DNA from: UBA11986 sp963734955
GTDB lineage: Bacteria > Bacteroidota > Ignavibacteria > UBA10030 > UBA6906
DNA: 64,000 bases
Direction of reading: 5' to 3'
Assembly: GCA_963734955.1 (NCBI GenBank)
Contig: CAVTJO010000005.1
Coordinates: forward strand, 1 to 64,000
Shown one piece after another: positions 17,955 to 26,484 of this stretch; position 1 is the first letter of the stretch, and every line of letters begins with the position of its first letter. Position numbers and translations under genes: made by a program. A model generated the notes under the pieces. The model worked only from the letters and a program-made list of their open reading frames with translations, was not told where the DNA came from and ran no database searches.

Positions 17955-19697
17955 TCATCCCACCATCATGAAGTGTTCGACAATCGGTCCCAATGCGAGG
18001 GCAGGTATGAAGTTCAGTGCGCCAACGATCAAGATGACAGCAATCAGCCAAAAGATGAAGAGCGGTGTGTGGGTTGGGAGCGTTCCATTTCCCGGAGGCA
18101 CCAGTTTCTTCCGGACAAGAGAACCGGCAAGCGCAAGTGTAGGAACTGCCAGCCAGTAACGACCGATCAGCATGGCAATTCCACCGGTTATGTTGTAGAA
18201 CGGGGTATTCACGCTTAGCCCGGCAAAAGCACTCCCGTTGTTGTTCCCCTGAGACGTGAATGCATAGAGGACTTCGCTGAAGCCATGAGGACCGGGATTT
18301 AGAATTCCGGCCTTCCCGTCTGTCGTCACCACGGAGAGTGCTGTCAAGGCCAAAACTGTAATAGGCATGATAAGAATGAGAAGTGACGCCATTTTCATTT
18401 CATACGCTTCGATCTTGTGCCCCATGTATTCGGGCGTACGGCCGACAAGCAAGCCGGCAACAAACACGGCCACTATCACAAATACCAACATACCGTAAAG
18501 TCCCGATCCCACCCCGCCGAAAACGACCTCCCCAAGATGCATCATCACCAGTGCGACGGTACCGCCGAGCGGCGTAAATGAGTCGTACATGGAATTGACC
18601 GAACCATTGGATGCCGCTGTTGTCGCAGTTGCCCATAATGCGGAGTTGGCAATGCCAAAGCGAACCTCCTTCCCCTCCATATTTCCGCCCGGATTCGTCG
18701 GGCTGGTTCGTTGGTCCAAGCCAATTGTAGCAAACCTGGGGTTGCCTGAAGATTCTGCCTGATACGCCATAAATGTCAATACAACAAAGATCAGCATCAT
18801 CGCTGCGAGCAATGCCCAACCTTGACGCGTATCGTTGACCATCAGCCCGTACGTGTGGCATGACGCCGCGGCAATCAGGAGAATGGACAACATCTCTGCA
18901 AAATTCGACAGGGGCGTCGGGTTCTCAAACGGATGCGCTGAATTGACATTGAAGAAACCACCACCGTTTGTGCCAAGCTGTTTGATGGCGATTTGCGAGG
19001 CGGCAGGACCGACTGCGACGGTTTGCTCGATCACCCTCACACCGTTGACATCAGTTGCCTGTTCGAGAAGTGGGACGGAGACATCGGGGGAGAAAGTCTG
19101 TACCACACCTTGCGACACAAGCAGAATCGCAAGCAGTATGGACAAAGGCAGCAAGATGTACAGGGTACTGCGTGTCATGTCAACCCAAAAATTGCCAAGC
19201 GTCTTGGCCGAATGGCGAGCAATGCCACGAATAAACAGGGCAAGAACAGCCATGCCGGTTGCTGCAGAAAGGAAGTTCTGCACTGTCATGCCCAGCATCT
19301 GCGTCAGGTAGCTCATGGTTGTTTCACCGCTATAACCTTGCCAGTTCGTATTGGTGGCAAAGCTGACGGAGGTGTTGAATGAGGAGTCGGGGGTCACAGG
19401 GCCAAACCCCTGAGGATTGAATGGCAGGAACTGCTGGAACCGCTGCAATGCGTAGACAACCAACAGTCCAACAATATTAAACAGCAGCATCGCGACGGTA
19501 TTTGCCTTCCAGTCCATTTCCTCATCCGGGTTGATTCTTGCCACCCGGTAGATGAACCGTTCGACAGGACCAAGAATCGGATCGAGAAATGTCCGCTCCC
19601 TCTGAAATACGCGAGCCATGAATGCCCCCAGCGGCCTGGCGAGAAGGACCAGCACCACCAGGTAAACGACGATCTGAAGAATACCATTGGTTGTCAT
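17955..19697 (-). CDS. kdpA: KdpA, potassium-translocating subunit
   Basis: 580 residues from ATG 19697 (MTTNGILQIVVYLVVLVLLA), overlapping the kdpF stop as ATGA. It contains the four pore-loop repeats of the SKT superfamily, with filter segments around TNWQGYSGETTMSY, GTNGGGFFNVNSAHPFENP, GEVVFGGVGSGLYGM and NNNGSAFAGLSVNTPFYN. It forms the selectivity filter of the Kdp complex. The residues are intact and the length is normal. Confidence 0.96.
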   Translation of the reverse strand: MTTNGILQIVVYLVVLVLLARPLGAFMARVFQRERTFLDPILGPVERFIYRVARINPDEEMDWKANTVAMLLFNIVGLLVVYALQRFQQFLPFNPQGFGPVTPDSSFNTSVSFATNTNWQGYSGETTMSYLTQMLGMTVQNFLSAATGMAVLALFIRGIARHSAKTLGNFWVDMTRSTLYILLPLSILLAILLVSQGVVQTFSPDVSVPLLEQATDVNGVRVIEQTVAVGPAASQIAIKQLGTNGGGFFNVNSAHPFENPTPLSNFAEMLSILLIAAASCHTYGLMVNDTRQGWALLAAMMLIFVVLTFMAYQAESSGNPRFATIGLDQRTSPTNPGGNMEGKEVRFGIANSALWATATTAASNGSVNSMYDSFTPLGGTVALVMMHLGEVVFGGVGSGLYGMLVFVIVAVFVAGLLVGRTPEYMGHKIEAYEMKMASLLILIMPITVLALTALSVVTTDGKAGILNPGPHGFSEVLYAFTSQGNNNGSAFAGLSVNTPFYNITGGIAMLIGRYWLAVPTLALAGSLVRKKLVPPGNGTLPTHTPLFIFWLIAVILIVGALNFIPALALGPIVEHFMMVG

Positions 19698-19786
19698 TCG
19701 AATTTCTCCGGCCTGAGCAATGCGGCAAACAAATAGATCAAGAGACCGACAGCAATCAGTCCTGAAATAATATAGAGCCAGCTCAT
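19694..19786 (-). CDS. kdpF: KdpF, 30-residue stabilising peptide
   Basis: A 30-residue single-helix peptide: MSWLYIISGLIAVGLLIYLF then AALLRPEKFE. The LLRPExF ending is the classic KdpF signature. It overlaps the kdpA start (ATGA) and its own start overlaps the stop of the upstream 35-residue peptide, so all three are translationally coupled. KdpF stabilises the KdpABC complex in the membrane. Confidence 0.93.
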   Translation of the reverse strand: MSWLYIISGLIAVGLLIYLFAALLRPEKFE

Positions 19787-19890
19787 TGTCGTTCTCCGGA
19801 TTTACTCTCTCCCAGACTCTCACACATTTTCATTAATCCCCACGTCATCACGAAGAATACAACAACGATCCCAATGTAGATGATGTCCAT
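19783..19890 (-). CDS. 35-residue membrane peptide between kdpC and kdpF
   Basis: ATG 19890, two bases after the kdpC stop, encoding MDIIYIGIVVVFFVMTWGLM then KMCESLGESKSGERQ. It has one membrane helix with a cytoplasmic-type charged tail and overlaps the kdpF start as ATGA. GAGGCAAG upstream provides a ribosome site. Similar unnamed peptides occur beside kdpF in other kdp operons to my knowledge. Its sandwiched, doubly coupled position argues strongly that it is a real Kdp accessory peptide. Confidence 0.75.
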   Translation of the reverse strand: MDIIYIGIVVVFFVMTWGLMKMCESLGESKSGERQ

Positions 19891-19892
19891 TG

Positions 19893-20486
19893 CTATCTTG
19901 CCTCCGATGATGGTTGACCTGAATCCAGTGCGAGATTCAATTTCAACACGTTCACGCGTGGTTCTCCCAGAAACCCGAGCTGTCTTCCCTCGGTGTACCG
20001 GTTCACTATCGCCCGGACCATCCCTTCGCTCATATCTCTCGTGCGGGCCACGCGGGGAACTTGATACATCGCTGCCGCAACACTGATATGCGGATCAAGT
20101 CCGCTCCCGGACGCAGTGACAAGGTCAACTGGAATCGGTCGGGTGTTTTGTGGATCGGCATCCTTCAGATCTTTGATCCTCTTTTGTACCGCATCCATCA
20201 GCGCTGGATTGAGTGGCCCATAGTTCGTCCCCGATGATGCGCCCGCATTGTATGCAAAGGGACCTGTCCCCGAAAGGCGGCTCCAGAAGTATTTCGGATC
20301 ACTGAACGGTTGGCCAATCAACTCGGAGCCGACAGGCTTTCCATCCCTTATGATGAAGCTTCCGTTGGCTTTGTCGGGAACGATGAGTTGTGCAATCCCA
20401 GTCACTGCGAGCGGATACATCAATCCGGTCAGAATGCTCAACAGGATGACGGCAATGGCTGCCTGACGAAGTTGTTTGAGAACCAT
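19893..20486 (-). CDS. kdpC: KdpC, periplasmic/stator subunit of Kdp complex
   Basis: 197 residues from ATG 20486 (MVLKQLRQAAIAVILLSILT) with GAGGAAG upstream. One N-terminal membrane helix, then SELIGQPFSDPKYFWSRLSG and VDLVTASGSGLDPHISVAAA, the KdpC hallmarks, and RVNVLKLNLALD near the end. It is the first gene of the operon here, whereas kdpC usually follows kdpB. The KdpE-box-like direct repeats at 20578-20615 lie about 90-130 bases upstream. Confidence 0.94.
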   Translation of the reverse strand: MVLKQLRQAAIAVILLSILTGLMYPLAVTGIAQLIVPDKANGSFIIRDGKPVGSELIGQPFSDPKYFWSRLSGTGPFAYNAGASSGTNYGPLNPALMDAVQKRIKDLKDADPQNTRPIPVDLVTASGSGLDPHISVAAAMYQVPRVARTRDMSEGMVRAIVNRYTEGRQLGFLGEPRVNVLKLNLALDSGQPSSEAR

Positions 20487-20870
20487 CGTTCTTCCTCGAA
20501 ACGTGTTTGTGTCGTTCAACATTTTGGTCGACTCTACAAATATGATTCGTTCTCCCTTGTGAGACAATGAAAGCGACGTAAAGACCGAGGTCAGAGCCGT
20601 AAAGACTCCATAAAATCACTCTTGTCTGCACAAAATCGGCATGTGCACCTGCCCTCACGACTGTAAAATGTAGAAACGCCTGTGTAGTTCAGCCAACGTC
20701 GGCTGCTGAATCCGATCCTTGAGGGCAAGCCCATTTCCTGCGAACCTCGGAAACATCTCCAGCGAACGATTTAGGCGGATTCCCTCTGTCACCCAAGAGT
20801 GGTTCCGAACATCAGCGGCGATGGCATGTACCATGACCTATTAAGGGACGATCAACAACAAATAGTCGCC
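20487..20870. other. Divergent intergenic region kdpC / mini sorting-domain gene
   Basis: 384 bases. It contains the KdpE-box-like repeats near kdpC and, at about 20690-20710, a short CAGCC...GGCTG hairpin. I looked for a c-di-AMP (ydaO) riboswitch, often linked to potassium transport genes, and could not support one. Nothing else recognised. Confidence 0.4.
20578..20615 (-). promoter_or_regulatory. Putative KdpE operator: direct repeats upstream of kdpC
   Basis: On the minus strand the sequence reads TTTTATGGAGTCTTTACGG: TTTAT and TTTAC units offset by 11 bp, the geometry of the Escherichia coli KdpE box (TTTATA...TTTACA). A second GTCTTTACG copy follows exactly 21 bp later, two helical turns. 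OmpR-family regulators bind such direct repeats as tandem dimers. Site assignment is inference from spacing and sequence. Confidence 0.5.
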
Positions 20871-21209
20871 ATGTACAAGATTCAACACACTCTACCGATA
20901 CTCTGCCTCACACTTGCTGCAGCGAGTGGGCCCGCCCAATTCAGCCTGTCACAGAACTATCCAAACCCATTCAATCCGGCAACCGTGATACGATATCAAA
21001 ACCCAAGATCCGGGCGTGTGATGTTGAGTGTGTTTAATGCGCAATGCGAAACAATCACCGCTCTTGTCGACGAAGTTCGGGCCCCGGGAACATATTCCAT
21101 CGTGTTCTCGACTTCGGGACAGGCAAGGCAACTGGCAAACGGTGTATACTACTTCAGAATTGAAACCGATCACCAGTCACTGATGAAAAAGATGGTGTTG
21201 TTGCGATAG
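20871..21209 (+). CDS. Minimal secreted protein: signal peptide fused directly to T9SS sorting domain
   Basis: 112 residues from ATG 20871. A signal peptide (MYKIQHTLPILCLTLAAASG) is followed within a few residues by FSLSQNYPNPFNPATVIRYQ. The complete type A sorting domain follows (VMLSVFNAQCETITALV, LANGVYYFRIET), ending LMKKMVLLR. No cargo domain separates the two export signals. It could be the end product of an internal deletion, or a small surface peptide in its own right. Known for the family: the domain is necessary and usually sufficient for T9SS export. Confidence 0.75.
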   Translation: MYKIQHTLPILCLTLAAASGPAQFSLSQNYPNPFNPATVIRYQNPRSGRVMLSVFNAQCETITALVDEVRAPGTYSIVFSTSGQARQLANGVYYFRIETDHQSLMKKMVLLR

Positions 21210-21270
21210 AATCATCGGGGCTCACGATCGGGAACAACGAGAGCCGCATATCATAACAGGGAGAATGGCA

Positions 21271-21741
21271 ATGTTGAGAATAGAACAGGAATCAACGGAA
21301 ATTGTGAACCAGTTCGAAGAACGGGGAAACAACGGGTCGCTGCATCCGCGCCTTGCGTGGATGATCTGTTACAACGAGACGCGTAGCGCACAGGAGGTTT
21401 GCAGGAGGTTTGGCGTCAGCAGGAAGACATTTTACAAATGGCTCAAGCGGTACAGGCAATCCGATGGTAACACCGGAAGCCTCCGGGATTTGTCGAGACG
21501 GCCTCACACGTTTCCCCGCGCCACTCCCGATTCAAGCGTCATGCTCCTCAAGCGCCTCAAGGAACAAACAGGGTTTGGTCAGCGTCGTTTGAAGGCACAT
21601 CTCCAGGAGAAGTACAACATCAGTCTCTCGGAGCGAACAATTTGGAAACTGTTGAAACGTCTCGAAGAATCGGAAAGAGATCTCCGCCCCGCTCCCGACT
21701 TGACCGATGAGCGCGAAGTAATATTTTCAGGCGGAAGGTAA
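21271..21741 (+). CDS. Helix-turn-helix protein derived from an IS481/IS630-type transposase N-terminus
   Basis: About 156 residues. Start 21271 is preferred because AGGGAGA lies 7 bases upstream; an ATG two codons earlier is too close. The N-terminal HTH reads SAQEVCRRFGVSRKTFYKWL, a basic linker LRDLSRRPHTFPRA follows, and a second HTH includes GFGQRRLKAHLQEKYNISLS with TIWKLLKRLEE. Two tandem HTHs before a linker is the DNA-binding half of IS481/IS630 transposases, but no DDE catalytic core follows and no terminal repeats were seen. The acidic tail ends naturally. Either a domesticated DNA-binding protein or a transposase remnant. Confidence 0.65.
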   Translation: MLRIEQESTEIVNQFEERGNNGSLHPRLAWMICYNETRSAQEVCRRFGVSRKTFYKWLKRYRQSDGNTGSLRDLSRRPHTFPRATPDSSVMLLKRLKEQTGFGQRRLKAHLQEKYNISLSERTIWKLLKRLEESERDLRPAPDLTDEREVIFSGGR

Positions 21742-21988
21742 ATGTAACATAACCACAATAATGCGGTCAGGTCGGACACCTATCTCATCTCATCGGTTTC
21801 AGTGTTGAGCACTCCAGCGCTCGCTGGCAATTCAATCTTTCCGACCCATTTCCGCTACTGATGTCCCTTCATGCTCACACACACATTCGTGTCTCATACT
21901 TGGCAAGTCATTTGCACCTATATGAGGAGGAAGCAAGTGTATTCATCGGAATCGAAACAGACACGACACCACCGGAGGCGCATCAAAA

Positions 21989-24277
21989 ATGGAAGTTCGA
22001 AATAGTTTGCGGGAGTCCACTACTTTCTACAATTCGGCATTCTGGCGGTTAGCGACAGTAGCATGTCTCATCATCGGGACCCAGCCGCTCACTCATGCAC
22101 AGGCGAATTTCGAAAGCAACGCAAGTGGAGCCTGGAACGTACCGGCGACCTGGAGAATTGTATCAGGAAGTGACGGCGACGCAATACCAGACACAAACGA
22201 TAACGTGACGATAAAGAGCGGTCACACTGTGACAATAGGTAGTGGAACCGGAGATTGTGCCAATCTTACGGTCGAAGCAGGCGGTACGCTATCGGTGAAT
22301 GCTGCAAATAACATTCGCATCAACGCGAACCCGGGATCTGCGACAGTGAGCGGGAACGTGATATTAAGCAGTACGGGATCTCTCCTTGAAAGCGGAACGG
22401 GGACGAGATCCTTCGTGATTGGAGCAGGAGGAAAACTTACGCTCAGCGGTACGGCAGCGTTTCCCGCGTTCGACACCTATTCGCTCGACCAGGCCAGTAC
22501 GGTTGAGTTTACCGCGTTGGGGAACCAGAACGTTCACTCAGGCATTGCTTACGGAAACCTGATACTGGGAGGCAGCGGCATCAAGACAGTTGCACCCCTC
22601 CCTTCAGATACCGCCTTCACGAGCAACGGAAAGCTGACCATAGGGAGTGGAGTGACGTTCGATGTTTCAACAAATGTCCTTTACGTGCATCTCAACGGCG
22701 ATGTCCAGATCGATGGGACGCTTGATGCCTCAGTCGGGGTGGTTGTGGTGGATATGCGAGGCGCATCGTGGACGAACAACGGCACCTATCTTCGAAGCTA
22801 CACATCCGGTTTCGGATGGCAACCAACGATTACATTCCACAACACACAGATTGGTGGAAGTACAGCGATCCAGAAGTTCTATGATATGTGTTTCGAGGGC
22901 AACTGCTCGACAACGGCGAGCATTGATTCCGCTCGCAACATCGAGATCAGGCCTGGAGCAACATTCAACGGAGGCGGACCTACAACACACAGGTTCACAG
23001 GAAACTGGATCAACAATGGCACGTACACCTGTTCTGGCAGCACGGTAACGTTGATCGGCACATCGGTCCAAACGATCGCTGGTTCAACATTCTCGAATCT
23101 GGTCATCAACAACCCCGCCGGCGTTACTCTTACTGGAAACGTTACTATCGCCCCGGGTGGGAGCCTGACACTTTCGGCGGGGAACATCACCACGGGGAAT
23201 AACATACTGAGCATTCAGAATCAGAATTCTACGGCTCTCAGTCTTGGATCGAACAACATTGCTGGCAATGTCACGCGGGCGATTGCGGCCGGCTCAACCG
23301 CAACCTATAGTTTCTTAAACTCAAACACGTTGATCACTCCCAACGGCGTAGGGAATCCGTCCACCATATCAATGACCGAGTTTCCCGGGACGTTTCCCGC
23401 GAACCTCGCCCCGAGCGCGGATACAAACAAGATTGCGAAACGATACTACAGTATCACGGAGAACGGGGCTGGAGGAGGGTTCGCTTTTGCGATGCGACTT
23501 CCCTATTTGCAGACCGAGGCGCGTGGAAACGAAGCTGCATACGAGTTGTACCACTACAACGGCACCGATTGGGCCGACATGGGCTCTTCGGGTGTCGATC
23601 CAACCAACAACTATGTGCAGCAAGTTGGACTGACTAATGTTGGCGAATGGGCAATTGCAGAAGGGAACATTGCGCTCCCCATTCAGCTTGCGCGCTTCAC
23701 GGCAACTGCCAGCCAGAACACAAACAATGTGCATCTTGCCTGGACCACGGTAACAGAATGGAGCAACTACGGGTTCTTCATACAACGAAGCCTTGACAAC
23801 CAGACCGGCTACGTGGATCTGCCAAACAGTTTTGTGGCTGGACATGGAACATCGACTGACCCCCATGAATACAGTTGGGACGATATCAATGTGCCGCGAG
23901 GAACGTATTACTACAGACTTCGGCAGATGGACTTTGACGGAACAAGCCATCTGTCTGAAGGGATTCAGGTACTGGTCTCCAGTCTTACTGGCGTGGCCGA
24001 GAGAGCTCCCCTGGTGTTTGATCTGGCGCAGAACTATCCGAATCCCTTCAACCCATCAACCACAATTGGATTTACGGTGGACGCCGGTGATTTCACGACG
24101 CTGATCGTGTACAATTCACTCGGGCAAACTATTGAGACTTTGTTTTCAGGCATCGCAGTTCCCGGACAACAGTACAATGTAAAATTTGATGCGACCAATC
24201 TTACCAACGGAATCTACTTTGCCAAACTCAATAATGGCAAGATGTCTGCAGTGCGAAAGATGATTCTCCTAAAGTAG
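21989..24277 (+). CDS. Large secreted beta-helix protein with T9SS sorting domain
   Basis: 762 residues with GGAGG 10 bases upstream of ATG 21989. Signal peptide ending QPLTHAQ, then a G8-like entry (GAWNVPATWRIVSG, NDNVTIKSGHTVTIGSG) and a long Ser/Thr/Gly/Asn-rich parallel beta-helix (about 60-480). A beta-sandwich module follows (LPIQLARFTATASQNTNNVH, LPNSFVAGHGTSTDPHEYSW, YYYRLRQMDFDG). It ends with the sorting domain at LAQNYPNPFNPSTTIGFTV to SAVRKMILLK. It shares the last two modules with the next T9SS gene at 24690, so the two are tandem paralogues. A surface adhesin-like role is likely; the ligand is unknown. Confidence 0.85.
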   Translation: MEVRNSLRESTTFYNSAFWRLATVACLIIGTQPLTHAQANFESNASGAWNVPATWRIVSGSDGDAIPDTNDNVTIKSGHTVTIGSGTGDCANLTVEAGGTLSVNAANNIRINANPGSATVSGNVILSSTGSLLESGTGTRSFVIGAGGKLTLSGTAAFPAFDTYSLDQASTVEFTALGNQNVHSGIAYGNLILGGSGIKTVAPLPSDTAFTSNGKLTIGSGVTFDVSTNVLYVHLNGDVQIDGTLDASVGVVVVDMRGASWTNNGTYLRSYTSGFGWQPTITFHNTQIGGSTAIQKFYDMCFEGNCSTTASIDSARNIEIRPGATFNGGGPTTHRFTGNWINNGTYTCSGSTVTLIGTSVQTIAGSTFSNLVINNPAGVTLTGNVTIAPGGSLTLSAGNITTGNNILSIQNQNSTALSLGSNNIAGNVTRAIAAGSTATYSFLNSNTLITPNGVGNPSTISMTEFPGTFPANLAPSADTNKIAKRYYSITENGAGGGFAFAMRLPYLQTEARGNEAAYELYHYNGTDWADMGSSGVDPTNNYVQQVGLTNVGEWAIAEGNIALPIQLARFTATASQNTNNVHLAWTTVTEWSNYGFFIQRSLDNQTGYVDLPNSFVAGHGTSTDPHEYSWDDINVPRGTYYYRLRQMDFDGTSHLSEGIQVLVSSLTGVAERAPLVFDLAQNYPNPFNPSTTIGFTVDAGDFTTLIVYNSLGQTIETLFSGIAVPGQQYNVKFDATNLTNGIYFAKLNNGKMSAVRKMILLK

Positions 24278-24301
24278 CTGTCGTCTCCTCCTCTCCCATG
24301 G

Positions 24302-24330
24302 GCCCCGGCAGTTGTCGGGGCTTTTTTTAT
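24302..24330 (+). terminator. Rho-independent terminator
   Basis: GCCCCGGCAGTTGTCGGGGC followed by seven T, 25 bases after the stop of the large T9SS gene. A GC-rich stem plus U-tract: a textbook intrinsic terminator. Confidence 0.9.
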
Positions 24331-24422
24331 GAATCCGAATGCCTGTGCCATATCACAGAGACCATTCAATGGAGCTCATCTGAATGACATGACTTTGTTA
24401 GCTGAATCCACCCCCACCTAAA

Positions 24423-24530
24423 GGGGCTTTGGCTTCGACAGGCAAACCGAGCAACGCCGAGGTGCTACAACCATGAGGTGAAAGACCGGCAAACATGTAA
24501 ATCGCAACCTTCGAAGAAAGCGTAGCAACA
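24423..24530 (+). ncRNA. ssrA: 5' fragment of a tmRNA (ssrA) gene, probably a pseudogene
   Basis: GGGGCTTTGGCTTCGACAGG at 24423 is the conserved tmRNA 5' end (half acceptor stem plus TTCGAC). A PK1-like GCCGAGGTGCTACAACC follows, then CGGCAAACATGTAAATCGCA resembling the segment before the resume codon. A tag-like frame ATFEESVA follows, but no LAA-stop end appears. The required 3' half (T-arm GGTTCGA and the acceptor complement AAGCCCC...CCA) is absent in the next 300 bases. I infer a truncated copy; the functional gene should be elsewhere in the genome. Confidence 0.5.
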
Positions 24531-24689
24531 TTGTCTCACGCTACACCTCGCTCTTCTCCCTCCGGATATATTGAAATGAGTTTTCATGCAGGAACTCGCC
24601 CTCTCCCCTTTCTTTCAAGTATAAGCTCAAAGTTTAAGCTGTTCCGGTAATTGTCATGCCATGAAGCTCCCTCAAAAGGATCTAACGAA

Positions 24690-26145
24690 ATGAAAACATA
24701 CTGTTTGCCTGTTGTCCTCCTTGGTCTCCTCTGCGCCGCAGTTTCATATTCATCCACGAACTACTACATCAACCCAGTCACCGGGAACGATAATTGGGAC
24801 GGATTATCTCCAACACATACTTCTGGAACGAATGGGCCAAAAGCCTCCATGCAAGTCGCTATAGACTGCGCCTCCGCAAATGACATCCTGAACCTGGCAG
24901 ATTGTGTCTACAATGAATCCATCACTCTGGGGAAAAGTCTGGCCCTGACGTGCAACTTCATGGTGACGATTCGCGACCTCACGGTCATGAATAACAGTAC
25001 CCTTTCAATTGGCGGCCCGGTCGTAATCACTGGAACGCTCGTCCTGGATGACGGAACCATCGTCAACTCCGAACACGATGCCATTGTTGTGCTTAACCCA
25101 TCAGCGGCTGCGGTTCGAATAGCGGCGGGCAGCATCAACGGGACGATCGTGCGGCTTGTTTCTCCCAATTCAACCGACAGGTATCTCTTCACTGATGCAC
25201 ACACGATGATTGTCCCTGACGGGAATCAGCATACGTGCGCGGTTCTTGTGTCCTCGTTTCCCGGACAACAACCTCCCGAGATGACCGGGCAGGCGATCAG
25301 TCGGTTTTACTCCGTGGAGAGCTTTGGCCAACTGAGAGGATCACTTTGTCTTTCCTATTCGGAGTCTGAGCTGAACGGGATCTCTGAGGACAATCTGATA
25401 TCATTGCAGATGACTCGTGACAATCCACAGTGGGCCGAGACCGGAGGGGCGCTCGATGTGGACGAGAACTACATTGAAGTTCCGAACGTAAGTTTGAATT
25501 CCTGCTCCAAGTGGACACTCGGACAGGCAACACACGCTCTTCCCATTCAGCTCGCAAGTTTCTCCGCCGTTGTGTTCGAAGGCAATAGCGTCGAGGTTGC
25601 CTGGAGAACTCTGACGGAGACAAATAACTACGGCTTCTACATTCAGCGGCGAACTGCTGCCTCCACCGCCTTCGAGGATCTACCCAACAGCTTTGTCAGC
25701 GGACACGGGACAACAATGGAGGCCCACAACTATCGCTGGATTCATCAGGGAGTCACCCCAGGGCGGTACGCTTATAGACTGAAGCAGGTGGATCTTGATG
25801 GCGCCACTCATTACTCCGATGAACGACAGGTGGAGATTTCGTCCCTTGCCGGCATTGAGCAATCACTTGCTCCGGTGGAATTCAAGCTCGCCCAAAACTA
25901 CCCAAACCCGTTTAACCCATCCACAAACATTCAGTTCACAGTTGATCAGGGCAGGATTCACGACACTCTGACTATTTTCGATGTCTTGGGAAAAGAGCTT
26001 GGTCGCTCTCTATTCGGGTCTTGCAGAACCGGGCAGAGTTTATTCAACCAACTTTGACGCGTCGACTCTCGCCAACGGAACATATTTCTACAAGCTGGTG
26101 AACGGAAGTAGGACGTCTATCAAGAAGATGCTGCTGGTGAAGTAG
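24690..26145 (+). CDS. Secreted T9SS protein with beta-helix start, frameshift in sorting domain
   Basis: Start 24690 (MKTYCLPVVLLGLLCAAVSY) with AAGGAT upstream. The mature N-terminus reads STNYYINPVTGNDNWDG, the opening typical of right-handed beta-helix surface proteins. The C-terminal half repeats the module of the 21989 gene (LPIQLASFSAVVFEGNSVEV, DLPNSFVSGHGTTMEAHNY), then AQNYPNPFNPSTNIQFTVDQ. The frame breaks near 26005-26025. The final third of the sorting domain is in another frame (EPGRVYSTNFDASTLANGTY, SIKKMLLVK) and ends at 26145; as written, the protein stops at 26057. Joined length is about 484 residues. Export would fail if the break is real. Confidence 0.75.
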
Positions 26146-26226
26146 CGCCGCACGCACACTTGGGAAAACGATCTCAGACGGGGAGCAAGTAGATCTCAAT
26201 CCACCAATTCAAAGAGGCAGGAAGTC

Positions 26227-26484
26227 ATGCTTGAATACTTCAAAAACCTGAACACGGTCGATCCATTGTTCCATGCCCTTGTGCTTTCGAGAATCCGGAC
26301 GATACAGGAGCGGGACGGAATCGACCTCGTGTCCATTGATCAGCTTACCGAAGAGGATGAGCTGGATATTCTGAGGGAGTATTGCATGACCCTGTACAAG
26401 GAATACCGTACCCTCCGGACAATTTTCCTCGAGAACATGCAGGTGAGTGGCCGCGCGGTCGGGTTCAAGCACAGCTCGAATTGA
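26227..26484 (+). CDS. Small hypothetical helical protein
   Basis: 85 residues, ATG with GGCAGGAAG upstream, soluble and rich in Leu, Glu and Arg: LEYFKNLNTVDPLFHALVLS, then IDQLTEEDELDILREYCMTL with a helical tail. It follows the T9SS gene by 80 bases. No family recognised. The last 15 residues look unlike the rest, and a hydrophobic stretch in another frame (about 26490-26560) may belong to it after a frameshift. Confidence 0.45.
   Translation: MLEYFKNLNTVDPLFHALVLSRIRTIQERDGIDLVSIDQLTEEDELDILREYCMTLYKEYRTLRTIFLENMQVSGRAVGFKHSSN

Noticed and set aside
20487..20870. Possible c-di-AMP (ydaO) riboswitch upstream of kdpC
   Set aside because: A CAGCC/GGCTG hairpin is present, but the conserved ydaO core elements could not be recognised in either strand.
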